From an uncultured Clostridium sp. (lineage in GTDB: Bacteria; Bacillota_A; Clostridia; TANB77; CAG-508), in assembly GCA_905200315.1 (NCBI GenBank), contig CAJKKA010000081.1:1-7249 (forward strand): a stretch of DNA of 7,249 nucleotides, written 5' to 3'. The number at the start of each line of letters is the position of its first letter. Positions within the stretch are counted from its first letter, which is position 1. Of the stretch, positions 1 to 6,360 are shown piece by piece. The notes under the pieces are model-generated. The model saw only the letters and a list, made by a program, of their open reading frames with translations, was not told where the DNA came from and did no database searches. Made by a program: the position numbers and the translations under genes.

Positions 1-1192
1 GACCTAAACCAGTTCCCCCTATATCTCTACTTCTAGCTTTATCTACTCTATAAAATCTTTCAAATATTCTATTTAGAGATTCTTTTGGTATACCTATTCC
101 ATTGTCTTTAAATTCCAATATTATATTCTGTCTATTTTCATCATAATGTTGTACAACTTCTATATGGCCATCTTTAGGCGTGTATTTAATTCCATTGTCT
201 ATTAAGTTTAAAAATATTTGTTTTATATTATCTCTAAATCCATATATGCATACATCTTCATCTTCAAAATTATATGATATTGTTATATTTTTTGATGAAG
301 CTATATATTCTGTAATTTCACAAACTTCTTTAAATACATCAAATAATTTAACTTTTTCATAAGATAAATCTTGGCCATTTTCAATTGAAGAAAGTAATAA
401 TATATCTTCAATTAACCCCTTTAATCTGTTAGATTCTTTTTCGATTATATCTAAAAAATGATTTCTTGTATTTTTATCGATATCATCATTTATTTTTAAA
501 GTTTCTACAAATCCTGTTATTGAAGTGAGAGGAGTTTTTAATTCATGGCTGACATTTGCTACAAAGTCTTTTCTCATATTTTCTAATTTTACAAGCTCTG
601 TTATATCTTCTATATTTATAATAGATCCAATTATTGCATGTTTCGAATCTTGCAAATAAACGGGGTCTATTTTTATTCTATAAACTAAATTATCTTTTAA
701 ATTTAATTCAATTACCTCATTCTGAGTACTCCCTACATACTTTTGAAAAGTTTCTAGTATTTTTTTATCTCCTACAACAAATTTAAAATTTATACCTTCT
801 AAATTTGTTTCTATATCACATTTTAACATTTCCTTAGCTATATCATTTATAAGAAGAATTTTTCCTTTGATATCTATTGCTAAAATTCCATGAGATACAC
901 TTTTTACAATAGATGTCAACTGAAGATGTTTATATTCTACTTCTTCAATTGTACTGTCCATTATTTGAATCATGTAATTGAAGTTTTTCGATAACTCTCC
1001 CAACTCTCCTTTTACATATGTATTAAATCTTGTATGAAATTCTTTATTACTAACTTTTTTAGATACTCTAGTAAATTCTTTTAGATATCTACGTAAAGTT
1101 ACAGTATATCTTATAAGTAATATTGCTAAACCTAATGTAATAAGCATTACAAAGAAGTACACACTACTTACTTGCTGTAAATTCGGGTTCAT
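1..1192 (-). CDS. Sensor histidine kinase, PhoR/PnpS-like (C-terminus cut by window edge)
   Basis: I translated this frame by hand; it gives 397 residues and runs off the left edge. Order of parts: a very short N-terminus, one membrane helix (about residues 11-28), a HAMP-like linker (about 29-80, with GELGELSKNFNYM), a PAS-like segment (about 86-200), a dimerisation/phosphotransfer domain with FVANVSHELKTPLTS (phospho-acceptor His216), then the ATPase domain with N-box NLIDNGIKYT (329-338), G1 box DNGIGIP (363-369), F box FERFYRVD (377-384) and G2 box GGTGLG (392-397), where the window ends. Probably only a few dozen residues are missing. The ATG at 1192 has GAGGT 7 nt upstream, and an in-frame TAG at 1216-1214 rules out a longer N-terminus. 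It lies 17 nt after the response regulator, its evident partner. By family it autophosphorylates on His and passes the phosphate to the regulator. Its signal cannot be read from sequence; a phosphate-responsive role is only a family-level guess. Confidence 0.93.
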   Translation of the reverse strand, partial: MNPNLQQVSSVYFFVMLITLGLAILLIRYTVTLRRYLKEFTRVSKKVSNKEFHTRFNTYVKGELGELSKNFNYMIQIMDSTIEEVEYKHLQLTSIVKSVSHGILAIDIKGKILLINDIAKEMLKCDIETNLEGINFKFVVGDKKILETFQKYVGSTQNEVIELNLKDNLVYRIKIDPVYLQDSKHAIIGSIINIEDITELVKLENMRKDFVANVSHELKTPLTSITGFVETLKINDDIDKNTRNHFLDIIEKESNRLKGLIEDILLLSSIENGQDLSYEKVKLFDVFKEVCEITEYIASSKNITISYNFEDEDVCIYGFRDNIKQIFLNLIDNGIKYTPKDGHIEVVQHYDENRQNIILEFKDNGIGIPKESLNRIFERFYRVDKARSRDIGGTGLG

Positions 1193-1209
1193 ATATATTA
1201 CCTCAACTT

Positions 1210-1893
1210 TTAACTAATTTTATATCCTATTCCCCTAATAGTTTCTATATATTTTTCTCCGTCATTTTCAATTTTTTTTCTTAAATATCTAATATGTACA
1301 TCGACAGTTCTTGTCTCTCCAAAATACTCATATCCCCAAACTTTATCTAGTAAAAAATTACGGGATAAAACTTTGCCTTTGTTTTGAAGAAGTAATTTAA
1401 GTAGGTCAAATTCTTTAATTGTTAAATCGATTTTTTTATCCTTTTTAGTTACTTCATGTTTTATTAAATCCATCCTAATATCTTTTACTGTTAAAACATC
1501 TTCTACTTTGTTTGTAGTCATGTTGTATCTTCTAAGAACAGAATTTATTCTAGCAAGTAATTCTTTAATTCCAAACGGTTTTGTTATGTAATCATCTGCC
1601 CCTTCTTCTAATCCCTTGACCTTATCTCTTTCCATATTTTTCGCTGTTAACATAATAACAGGTGTATCCTTTAAGTCTTCATCTTCTCTTATTTTTTTTA
1701 ATACATCTATCCCACTTATATTTGGCAGCATCCAATCTAAAAGTATAAGATTTGGTTTTAATTCTTTTGCCTTATGGTATCCCTCAAAACTATCTAGTGA
1801 ATAGTCGACAATATATCCGTTCACTTCTAAATTAAATTTTAAAAGCTCTACTATATGCATTTCATCATCTATAACTAGTATTTTTTCCTCCAT
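1210..1893 (-). CDS. Response regulator, OmpR/PhoB family (winged-helix)
   Basis: The 227-residue protein has a receiver domain (about 1-120) followed by an OmpR/PhoB winged-helix DNA-binding domain (about 131-227). In the receiver, the acidic pair is Asp9/Asp10, the phospho-acceptor is Asp53 (LLDWMLPN), the switch Thr is Thr83 (MLTAK) and the conserved Lys is Lys105 (TKPF). The recognition-helix region reads GETRTVDVHIRYLRKKIE and the protein ends with the typical wing GIGYKIS. Length is usual for the family. The start is fixed by AAGGGGGT just upstream; this Shine-Dalgarno overlaps the pgeF stop codon, so the two genes are probably translationally coupled (12-nt gap). The kinase gene follows after 17 nt. 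It resembles PhoB/PhoP/PnpR regulators, but the regulon cannot be deduced, so no symbol is given. Confidence 0.96.
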   Translation of the reverse strand: MEEKILVIDDEMHIVELLKFNLEVNGYIVDYSLDSFEGYHKAKELKPNLILLDWMLPNISGIDVLKKIREDEDLKDTPVIMLTAKNMERDKVKGLEEGADDYITKPFGIKELLARINSVLRRYNMTTNKVEDVLTVKDIRMDLIKHEVTKKDKKIDLTIKEFDLLKLLLQNKGKVLSRNFLLDKVWGYEYFGETRTVDVHIRYLRKKIENDGEKYIETIRGIGYKIS

Positions 1894-1905
1894 AATATTA
1901 CCCCC

Positions 1906-2628
1906 TTACTTTATTTCAATGAAGGTTCCTATTCTCTTTGGTGTTTTTTCATGTTTTCTATATGAGAAAAATCTATCACAATTACAACTTGTGCAAATAT
2001 TCATATTTATTATATTCGACTTTAATACCCCAAATTCTTTTAATATTTGTGTATTTACTTCCCATAAATTAAGATAATATTTTTCATCTCTTATTTCATA
2101 TATTTTTTCATCAGCATTTGGAAGAAGTTTTTCAAACTTATCAATTAAGTCGTAAGAAACTTCATAACAGCAGCTTCCTATAGATGGTCCTATAATTGCT
2201 ATTACATTTTCAGGATTTGTATTATAATTTTCTTGCATAGATTTAAGAGTTTCTTCACATATCTTTCCGTACGTTCCTCTCCAACCAGCATGTGCAAGAC
2301 CTACAGCTTTATTTTCAGTATCTACTAATATAACTGGCACACAATCTGCTGTTAATATTACAAGTGGTACATTTTTTTCATTTGTTATTATTGCATCTCC
2401 ATCAATTATTTGACCTATATTAGTTTTATCTATTTTATTTACTATATTTGAATGTATTTGTTTATTTTTACTTAAATTTTTTAATGTAAATTCATCTTTT
2501 AATACACGATTTATATCATCTAAATTTTTAGCGTCCATATTGGTAGTACTTATAGCTATTTTAACGAAGTCAAGTCCTTCTTTGTTTATTGTCAAGTAAT
2601 CATTTTTATCTATTATAGCTTGTGTCAT
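1906..2628 (-). CDS. pgeF: PgeF / YlmD-YfiH family protein (LACC1-type, Zn-dependent purine nucleoside phosphorylase)
   Basis: The 240-residue protein is a full-length member of the YfiH/DUF152 family, once called multicopper polyphenol oxidase. Signature motifs, in order: QIHS (His59), DGDAIIT (77-83), TADCVP (Cys96), HAGWRG (His113), IGPSIGSCCYEV (146-157) and, near the end, CTSCNCDRFFSYRK. His59, Cys96 and His113 match the zinc/active-site triad of the family. Characterised relatives phosphorolyse or deaminate purine nucleosides; the E. coli member is described as a peptidoglycan editing factor. Which role applies here is open. The protein is expected to be cytoplasmic, as no signal peptide is seen. 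The ATG lies 1 nt after the nrdR stop, and its Shine-Dalgarno (AAAAGGAGA) is inside the last codons of nrdR, a sign of translational coupling. A pgeF homologue (ylmD) also lies close to sigG in Bacillus. Confidence 0.95.
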   Translation of the reverse strand: MTQAIIDKNDYLTINKEGLDFVKIAISTTNMDAKNLDDINRVLKDEFTLKNLSKNKQIHSNIVNKIDKTNIGQIIDGDAIITNEKNVPLVILTADCVPVILVDTENKAVGLAHAGWRGTYGKICEETLKSMQENYNTNPENVIAIIGPSIGSCCYEVSYDLIDKFEKLLPNADEKIYEIRDEKYYLNLWEVNTQILKEFGVLKSNIINMNICTSCNCDRFFSYRKHEKTPKRIGTFIEIK

Positions 2629-2629
2629 G

Positions 2630-3088
2630 TTAATCTCCTTTTTCCATTAAAATATTTTTTAATTCACTTACAAAAGTATTTATATCTTTAAATTGTCTGT
2701 ATACGGATGCAAATCTTACATATGATACTTCATCTATATCTTTTAATTTATCCATTACCATTTCGCCAATTTTATCAGTATTTATTTCACTTATATAGTC
2801 TTTATTTATTTCATTTTCTATATAAGAAATTATACTTTCTATTTGTTCTATTGAAACAGGTCTCTTTTCACAAGATTTTATTATTCCTCTTTTTATTTTT
2901 TCCCTATCAAATACTTCCCTACTGTTGTCCTTTTTTACAACCATTATCGGCGTTGTTTCTATAATTTCATAAGTAGTAAATCTCTTCTTGCAAGATTCAC
3001 ACTCTCTTCTTCTTCTAATAGACTTGCTGTCTGTATGCCTAGAATCAACAACTTTAGATTCTTTATAATTACAATATGGACATTGCAT
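2630..3088 (-). CDS. nrdR: Transcriptional repressor NrdR
   Basis: The 152-residue protein is the normal length for NrdR. It starts with [17 protein letters not shown] and carries a four-cysteine zinc ribbon (Cys3, Cys6, Cys30, Cys33, the second pair in [16 protein letters not shown]), followed by an ATP-cone domain (about 46-136). NrdR senses ATP/dATP through the ATP-cone and represses ribonucleotide reductase genes by binding NrdR boxes; this is family knowledge. No ribonucleotide reductase gene or obvious NrdR box pair is seen in the window, so its targets lie elsewhere. The start at 3088 has AAGGAGG 6 nt upstream. It lies 33 nt after the PRC-barrel gene and its end overlaps the Shine-Dalgarno of pgeF, so it is an internal gene of this operon. 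Confidence 0.98.
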   Translation of the reverse strand: MQCPYCNYKESKVVDSRHTDSKSIRRRRECESCKKRFTTYEIIETTPIMVVKKDNSREVFDREKIKRGIIKSCEKRPVSIEQIESIISYIENEINKDYISEINTDKIGEMVMDKLKDIDEVSYVRFASVYRQFKDINTFVSELKNILMEKGD

Positions 3089-3121
3089 TGTTTTCCTCCT
3101 TAGTTAATTAAGATTTTAAAT

Positions 3122-3388
3122 TTAGACATCTATTTGATTTTGGTCAAAGTTTAAATTTGAACCTATACTTACAATAATAGTATCACAACCTATTCTTAAA
3201 ATGTCTTTCCAATATACAGTATCGATTTCGGCCCCTCTATAAAAGAAGTTTCCACTTGAACCTGTTATTGAGAAAGATGATACTTTTCCATTTTCAACAT
3301 CTAAATCTATATCTGTAATAAATCCTAATTTCTTGCCATTTTTTACGTTTATTATTTCTTTTTCCATAATATCTGATATTCTCATCAT
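3122..3388 (-). CDS. ylmC: YlmC/YmxH family PRC-barrel protein
   Basis: This 88-residue protein matches the small YlmC/YmxH sporulation-associated family: it opens with MRISDIMEKEIINVKNGKKLG, then shows FITDIDLDVENGKV and a WKDILRIGCDTIIV strand near the end, the layout of a single PRC-barrel domain. Members are found mainly in endospore formers, but the molecular role is not well defined and I do not infer one. Two ATG codons stand in tandem (3388 and 3385). GGGAGGA at 3396-3402 is 7 nt from the first and 10 nt from the second; the first is preferred on spacing, although family members usually begin MRIS, so initiation at the second is possible. It is the first gene of the left-hand operon and sits downstream of sigG, as ylmC does in Bacillus. 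The symbol is assigned by family and position. Confidence 0.88.
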   Translation of the reverse strand: MMRISDIMEKEIINVKNGKKLGFITDIDLDVENGKVSSFSITGSSGNFFYRGAEIDTVYWKDILRIGCDTIIVSIGSNLNFDQNQIDV

Positions 3389-3402
3389 TGTAAATTCCTC
3401 CC

Positions 3403-3426
3403 TTTTAATAAGCTTGTTTATTAAAA
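3403..3426 (-). repeat. Inverted repeat next to the ylmC ribosome binding site
   Basis: TTTTAATAA and TTATTAAAA are perfect 9-nt complements separated by 6 nt. On the minus strand the hairpin ends right against GGGAGGA, the Shine-Dalgarno of ylmC. The stem is entirely A/T, so it would be weak. It could affect access to the ribosome binding site or may reflect base composition only. Confidence 0.4.
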
Positions 3427-3427
3427 A

Positions 3428-3443
3428 AATTTAACACATTATT
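3428..3443 (-). repeat. Direct repeat copy 2 (AATAATGTGTTAAATT)
   Basis: On the minus strand this 16-mer differs at one position from the copy at 3600-3615 (AATAATGTGTAAAATT). The copies are 172 nt apart in the same orientation, both upstream of ylmC. The function is unknown. Confidence 0.45.
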
Positions 3444-3599
3444 TCTCGGTTTTTGATCTAAAAAATAGCTGTGTTTGTTTAATAAGATTTAAGAAATGCA
3501 ATTACTTAAAGTTTTTTCAAATAATTTTTTTCTTAATATAAGCTTATTATTTACACCTCGAAAAAATTCACTCTGATATAATTATATTCTTATTCTTTT

Positions 3600-3615
3600 A
3601 ATTTTACACATTATT
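3600..3615 (-). repeat. Direct repeat copy 1 (AATAATGTGTAAAATT)
   Basis: This is the upstream copy of the 16-nt repeat described at 3428-3443. It overlaps the -10 hexamer (TAAAAT) of the candidate ylmC promoter. A shorter related string, ATGTGTAAA, also occurs upstream of sigG near 4529-4537. Confidence 0.45.
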
Positions 3616-3628
3616 AAAAAATAATCAA
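3601..3628 (-). promoter_or_regulatory. Candidate SigA promoter for the ylmC-nrdR-pgeF-regulator-kinase operon
   Basis: On the minus strand, TTGATT (3628-3623, 4 of 6 to consensus) and TAAAAT (3606-3601, 5 of 6) are separated by 16 nt. This is the best -35/-10 pair I found downstream of the sigG terminator and upstream of ylmC. Such pairs are common by chance in sequence this A+T-rich, and TATAAT at 3586-3581 is a rival -10 that lacks a good -35. Confidence 0.35.
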
Positions 3629-3640
3629 TTTTTTTCTTAA

Positions 3641-3690
3641 AAAAATAAAGCTACCGTATAGTAAATAATTAATTTACTTATACGACAGCT
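3641..3690 (-). terminator. Intrinsic terminator after sigG
   Basis: Beginning 24 nt past the sigG stop, the minus strand can form a long hairpin: arms of 19 and 18 nt (3690-3672 and 3666-3649), with both outer ends reading AGCT, two G-U pairs, one bulged A and a 5-nt loop TAATT. It is followed by TTATTTTTTT (3650-3641). It separates the sporulation sigma block from the ylmC operon. On the plus strand the same hairpin is followed by AAATTTTTTA, so it could work in both directions, although no plus-strand gene reaches it here. Confidence 0.85.
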
Positions 3691-3713
3691 AAATTTTTTA
3701 AGCATGGTAGTTA

Positions 3714-4487
3714 TTAGATGTATTTTCTCATATTTTTTAGGGCATTTTTTTCTATTCTAGAGACTTGTGCCTGAGAAATTCCAATTTCATCTGCTACCTC
3801 TATCTGAGTTCTTCCCTTATAAAATCTTAAATCAAGAACTAATTTTTCCCTTGAACTCAATTTTTTAATTGCTTCTTTTAAAGCTATCTCTTCTAACCAA
3901 TTTTCGTCTGTATCTTTTTTATCTTGTACTTGATCCATTACAAATATTGCATCTCCATTATCTTGATATACTGGGTCGAATAATGATATTGGATCTTGTA
4001 TTGCATCAAGTGCCATAACTACAGATTCTACTTCCATATCTAATTCTTTCGCTATTTCTGATATTGTAGGTTCTTTTGAATTTGTTCTTATTAACCTTTC
4101 TCTAACTTGTAAGGCTTTGTATGCAATATCTTTTAGAGAACGTGAAACCCTAATTGGATTATTATCCCTTAGATATCTTCTTATTTCACCTATAATCATA
4201 GGTACTGCGTAAGTAGAAAACCTTACATTTTGACTTAAATCAAAGTTATCAATAGCTTTTATAAGTCCAACACATCCTATTTGAAATAAGTCATCTACAT
4301 TTTCTCCTCTGTTGTTAAACTTTTGTATAACGCTTAGAACTAATCTTAAATTACCTTTTACAAACTTCTGTCTTGCGTCCTCATCTCCTTGTTTTATTTT
4401 TACTAATAGCTCTCTCATTTGATCAGCTTTAAATACAGGGAGTTCGGATGTATTTACACCACAAATTTCAACCTTATTTATAATCAT
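3714..4487 (-). CDS. sigG: RNA polymerase sporulation sigma factor SigG (late forespore)
   Basis: The 257-residue protein is full length for SigG. The N-terminus NKVEICGVNTSELPV is diagnostic of SigG. Region 2 spans about 40-110 (DLFQIGCVGLIKAIDNFDLS at 66-85, then VRFSTYAVPMIIGEIRRYLR). Region 3 follows with NPIRVSRSLKDIAYKALQVRERL, and region 4 (about 205-255) ends in the helix-turn-helix TQIEVADEIGISQAQVSRIEK. By family it directs core RNA polymerase to late forespore genes such as those for small acid-soluble proteins and germination proteins. The start at 4487 is set by alignment to the family; GAGAGG lies about 10 nt upstream, slightly distant. It ends with tandem stops (TAA TAA). It lies 89 nt after sigE with no terminator between, so read-through from the spoIIGA promoter is likely; a separate forespore promoter is possible (see 4515-4552). 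Confidence 0.98.
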   Translation of the reverse strand: MIINKVEICGVNTSELPVFKADQMRELLVKIKQGDEDARQKFVKGNLRLVLSVIQKFNNRGENVDDLFQIGCVGLIKAIDNFDLSQNVRFSTYAVPMIIGEIRRYLRDNNPIRVSRSLKDIAYKALQVRERLIRTNSKEPTISEIAKELDMEVESVVMALDAIQDPISLFDPVYQDNGDAIFVMDQVQDKKDTDENWLEEIALKEAIKKLSSREKLVLDLRFYKGRTQIEVADEIGISQAQVSRIEKNALKNMRKYI

Positions 4488-4514
4488 AAATTTCAGTCCT
4501 CTCTTAAAAGATTC

Positions 4515-4552
4515 TATATATGAAATTATTTACACATCATATATTTTTATAC
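4515..4552 (-). promoter_or_regulatory. Possible forespore-type (SigF/SigG) promoter upstream of sigG
   Basis: The minus strand carries GTATA (4552-4548), which fits the -35 of SigF/SigG promoters. Downstream are GTAAATAATT (4533-4524), a partial match to a SigF -10 element but lacking the second G, and CATATATA (4522-4515), which resembles a SigG -10. Spacing from GTATA is 14 nt to the first and 25 nt to the second; an alternative -35 (AATATA) lies 17 nt before CATATATA. None of these is a full consensus. Confidence 0.22.
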
Positions 4553-4576
4553 TTTTAATGAGCACTTATTTCCCTG

Positions 4577-5311
4577 TTAAACAAATTTTTTCATTTCTTT
4601 TTTTAATCTAAAAATTATTTTCTTTTCCAGTCTAGAGATGTAGGATTGAGATATACCAAGGATGTTAGCAACTTCTTTTTGAGTTTTTTCTTTACCTTTT
4701 GTACTTAAACCAAATCTTAATTCCATAATTTGCTTTTCTCTATATGACAATTTATCTAAAGCCATAAATAGTAAATTCTTATCAATTTCTTCTTCAATTA
4801 TTTTATAAATTTCATCATTATCAGTTCCTAATACATCTGATAATAAAAGTTCATTTCCATCTAAATCTACATTTAACGGTTCATCAAAAGATACTTCGGA
4901 TTTCTTTTTATTATTTTTTCTAAGACACATTAATATCTCATTTTCTATGCATCTAGATGCATAGGTTGCCAATTTTATATTTTTGTCCAAATTAAATGTG
5001 TTTACAGCTTTTATAAGCCCTATTGTACCTATAGAAATTAAATCCTCCATATCTATTCCTGTATTTTCAAACTTTCTAGAAATATAAACGACTAATCTTA
5101 AGTTTCTTTCTATTAATATTGTTTTTACATTTTCATCATATTCTAGTTTTTTAAGCAATTCTTTTTCTTCCTCTACTGTCAATGGCGGTGGGAGTACATT
5201 CACACCACCCATATAATAGCAACTATCTGGTTTGATCAAATTTAACTTATTGCATATTTTAATAAATTTCATAAACAATAATCTCTTTAGTTTTTGTACT
5301 TGTAATATCAA
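4577..5311 (-). CDS. sigE: RNA polymerase sporulation sigma factor SigE precursor (pro-SigE)
   Basis: The 244-residue protein is made as an inactive precursor. Residues 1 to about 30 form a basic, hydrophobic pro-sequence, followed by the conserved [14 protein letters not shown] (31-44), near which SpoIIGA cuts. Region 2 includes [39 protein letters not shown] (90-107) and [15 protein letters not shown] (113-127). A SigE-typical stretch [22 protein letters not shown] (141-162) follows, then region 4 with the helix-turn-helix [21 protein letters not shown] (210-230). By family it is the early mother-cell sigma factor. The start is a TTG at 5311, chosen because AAAGGAGGG ends exactly 7 nt upstream; the first internal ATG (residue 14) has only a weak Shine-Dalgarno and would leave an unusually short pro-sequence. 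The gene lies 16 nt after spoIIGA, its processing protease, and the pair is expected to be cotranscribed. Confidence 0.97.
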   Translation of the reverse strand: MILQVQKLKRLLFMKFIKICNKLNLIKPDSCYYMGGVNVLPPPLTVEEEKELLKKLEYDENVKTILIERNLRLVVYISRKFENTGIDMEDLISIGTIGLIKAVNTFNLDKNIKLATYASRCIENEILMCLRKNNKKKSEVSFDEPLNVDLDGNELLLSDVLGTDNDEIYKIIEEEIDKNLLFMALDKLSYREKQIMELRFGLSTKGKEKTQKEVANILGISQSYISRLEKKIIFRLKKEMKKFV

Positions 5312-5318
5312 TTAAAAG

Positions 5319-5327
5319 CCCTCCTTT
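5319..5327 (-). promoter_or_regulatory. Ribosome binding site that sets the sigE TTG start
   Basis: AAAGGAGGG directly follows the spoIIGA stop codon and is 7 nt from TTG at 5311. The match to the Shine-Dalgarno consensus is nearly perfect, which is the main reason to accept the non-ATG start. Confidence 0.8.
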
Positions 5328-6155
5328 TTAGTATAATATTCTTGGATTCAAAATTGCACTGTATCCTTCGTCATTAAAATTAGATACACCAAGGATAATA
5401 TTACTTATTTTTTTATTATCTACATCGAGATAATCTGCCTTTATTCCCAAAATCATACCTGCATTATTATCGCCTACATGTTTATAGGGAATTAGCCTAA
5501 CCCTAGATGATATTCTTGGTTCTAAATTCTCGGTTATGCTCTGGATATTTAGGATATCCATTTTATCGAAGTCACAATTTTTTGGTAAAAAATTTTCTAA
5601 AAGACTTGCCTTGACTATTACAACATCATTTTTACTAATTGGATCTTGCAGAAGGTTACCACTATCTAATAAAGCAATACATTCTATATTTTTATCTAAT
5701 ATGCCTATACTTATTTTTTTAGTTATATCATCGATGTGTTTTAATAATCTAAAGTTGTTAACTATTTTTTTTAGTAATTTGCAACTAATATAAGAGCATA
5801 TTATAAAAAAAGATATCGTCATATGACTAATACCTGTAAAATAAATAATAAAATAAGTGCTTCCTGATATAAATATATTTACTAGATAAAAATTAAAAAG
5901 TATCTTTATAAATTCCTTTTTGCTATTTATGTTAAAACAAATTAGAACTATTAGTATGAAAAATATAAATTTAGCCGGCAATGTAAAAAATATTTCTAAT
6001 TCTTTATATACATACATAACACTATAGATGGTTCCTATTACTGCTCCACATATTTGTCGTATTTTTTTTGTGTATATTTTTGCAATATAAGTAGTACAAT
6101 TTATTATAATGTAGTTAATAAATAGGTTCTCCAAAATATAACAATCTAAATACAT
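5328..6155 (-). CDS. spoIIGA: SpoIIGA, membrane aspartic protease that processes pro-SigE
   Basis: The protein is 275 residues from the ATG at 6155, near the usual family length. The N-terminal half (about 1-130) has roughly five hydrophobic segments, beginning MYLDCYILENLFINYIIINC as in SpoIIGA. The C-terminal half is the cytoplasmic aspartic protease domain with LLDSGNLLQDP (catalytic Asp164 in DSGN), then SRVRLIPYKHVG (217-228) and the end GYSAILNPRIL. By family it sits in the septal/mother-cell membrane, dimerises, and is switched on by forespore-secreted SpoIIR. The open frame extends upstream to 6329, but those 58 codons are low-complexity Phe/Lys/Leu sequence covering the putative promoter; the ATG at 6155 has AGAGGAGAA close upstream and matches the family N-terminus. 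Its neighbour sigE encodes its substrate. Confidence 0.95.
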   Translation of the reverse strand: MYLDCYILENLFINYIIINCTTYIAKIYTKKIRQICGAVIGTIYSVMYVYKELEIFFTLPAKFIFFILIVLICFNINSKKEFIKILFNFYLVNIFISGSTYFIIYFTGISHMTISFFIICSYISCKLLKKIVNNFRLLKHIDDITKKISIGILDKNIECIALLDSGNLLQDPISKNDVVIVKASLLENFLPKNCDFDKMDILNIQSITENLEPRISSRVRLIPYKHVGDNNAGMILGIKADYLDVDNKKISNIILGVSNFNDEGYSAILNPRILY

Positions 6156-6233
6156 TATATCTTCTCCTCTTTTTAACTTAATAAGATAATGTATTAAAAT
6201 TATGAATTGTTTTTTAAACTTTTTCTTAAATAT

Positions 6234-6280
6234 ATTATAAGATACTTGCCATAAATAGTTTGTCATTTTGAACAGTCGAA
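6234..6280 (-). promoter_or_regulatory. Candidate Spo0A-activated SigA promoter of spoIIGA-sigE
   Basis: On the minus strand, ATGACA (6266-6261, 5 of 6 to the -35 consensus) and a perfect TATAAT (6239-6234) are 21 nt apart. This mirrors the B. subtilis spoIIG promoter, known for an overlong spacer and dependence on phosphorylated Spo0A. Just upstream, the plus strand reads AGTCGAA (6274-6280, 6 of 7 to the 0A box TGTCGAA), and TGTCATT (6261-6267, 5 of 7) overlaps the -35. The predicted start leaves a leader of about 70 nt before spoIIGA. Confidence 0.6.
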
Positions 6281-6306
6281 TTAAAAATACTTTTTCTAAA
6301 AAAGAG

Positions 6307-6344
6307 CAAAAAAATAGAAAAACCTCCAATATTATTGGAAGTTT
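6307..6344 (-). terminator. Intrinsic terminator after the ftsZ-like gene
   Basis: Beginning 17 nt past the stop, the minus strand forms an 11-bp stem, AAACTTCCAAT with ATTGGAGGTTT (one G-U pair, 3-nt loop AAT), followed by a T-rich tract, TTTTTCTATTTTTTTG. It separates ftsZ transcription from the spoIIGA promoter. Confidence 0.85.
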
Positions 6345-6360
6345 CTCTATATAATTCGAA

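Larger units (their letters stand above)
3389..3713. other. 325-nt intergenic region between sigG and ylmC
   Basis: There is no credible gene here. From the sigG side it holds a strong terminator (3641-3690), then a candidate SigA promoter (3601-3628), two copies of a 16-nt direct repeat (3600-3615, 3428-3443), a palindromic ATAAGCTTAT (3539-3548), and an A+T-only-stem inverted repeat directly before the ylmC Shine-Dalgarno (3403-3426). If the candidate promoter is real, ylmC has an untranslated leader of about 200 nt. I see no recognisable riboswitch consensus. Confidence 0.8.

Noticed and set aside
180..362. A plus-strand open frame of 60 codons.
   Set aside because: It is antisense to the kinase ATPase/phosphotransfer region, which carries all expected motifs; it has no recognisable content.
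1..1893. Naming the two-component pair phoP/phoR or pnpR/pnpS.
   Set aside because: The motifs fit that family, but no phosphate-transport genes are nearby and related families share the same signatures, so no gene symbol was given.
2707..2964. A plus-strand 85-codon Leu/Phe/Tyr-rich frame resembling a small membrane protein.
   Set aside because: It is the antisense shadow of nrdR; its hydrophobicity comes from the A+T-rich lysine/glutamate codons on the other strand.
3581..3609. TATAAT (3586-3581) as the main ylmC promoter.
   Set aside because: The -10 is perfect, but the best -35 at 16-17 nt spacing matches only about 3 of 6 positions and there is no TGn extension; kept only as a rival.
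6156..6329. An N-terminal extension of spoIIGA by 58 codons to an upstream ATG at 6329.
   Set aside because: The extension is low-complexity Phe/Lys/Leu sequence, overlaps the ftsZ terminator and the candidate promoter, and the ATG at 6155 has a strong Shine-Dalgarno and matches the family N-terminus.
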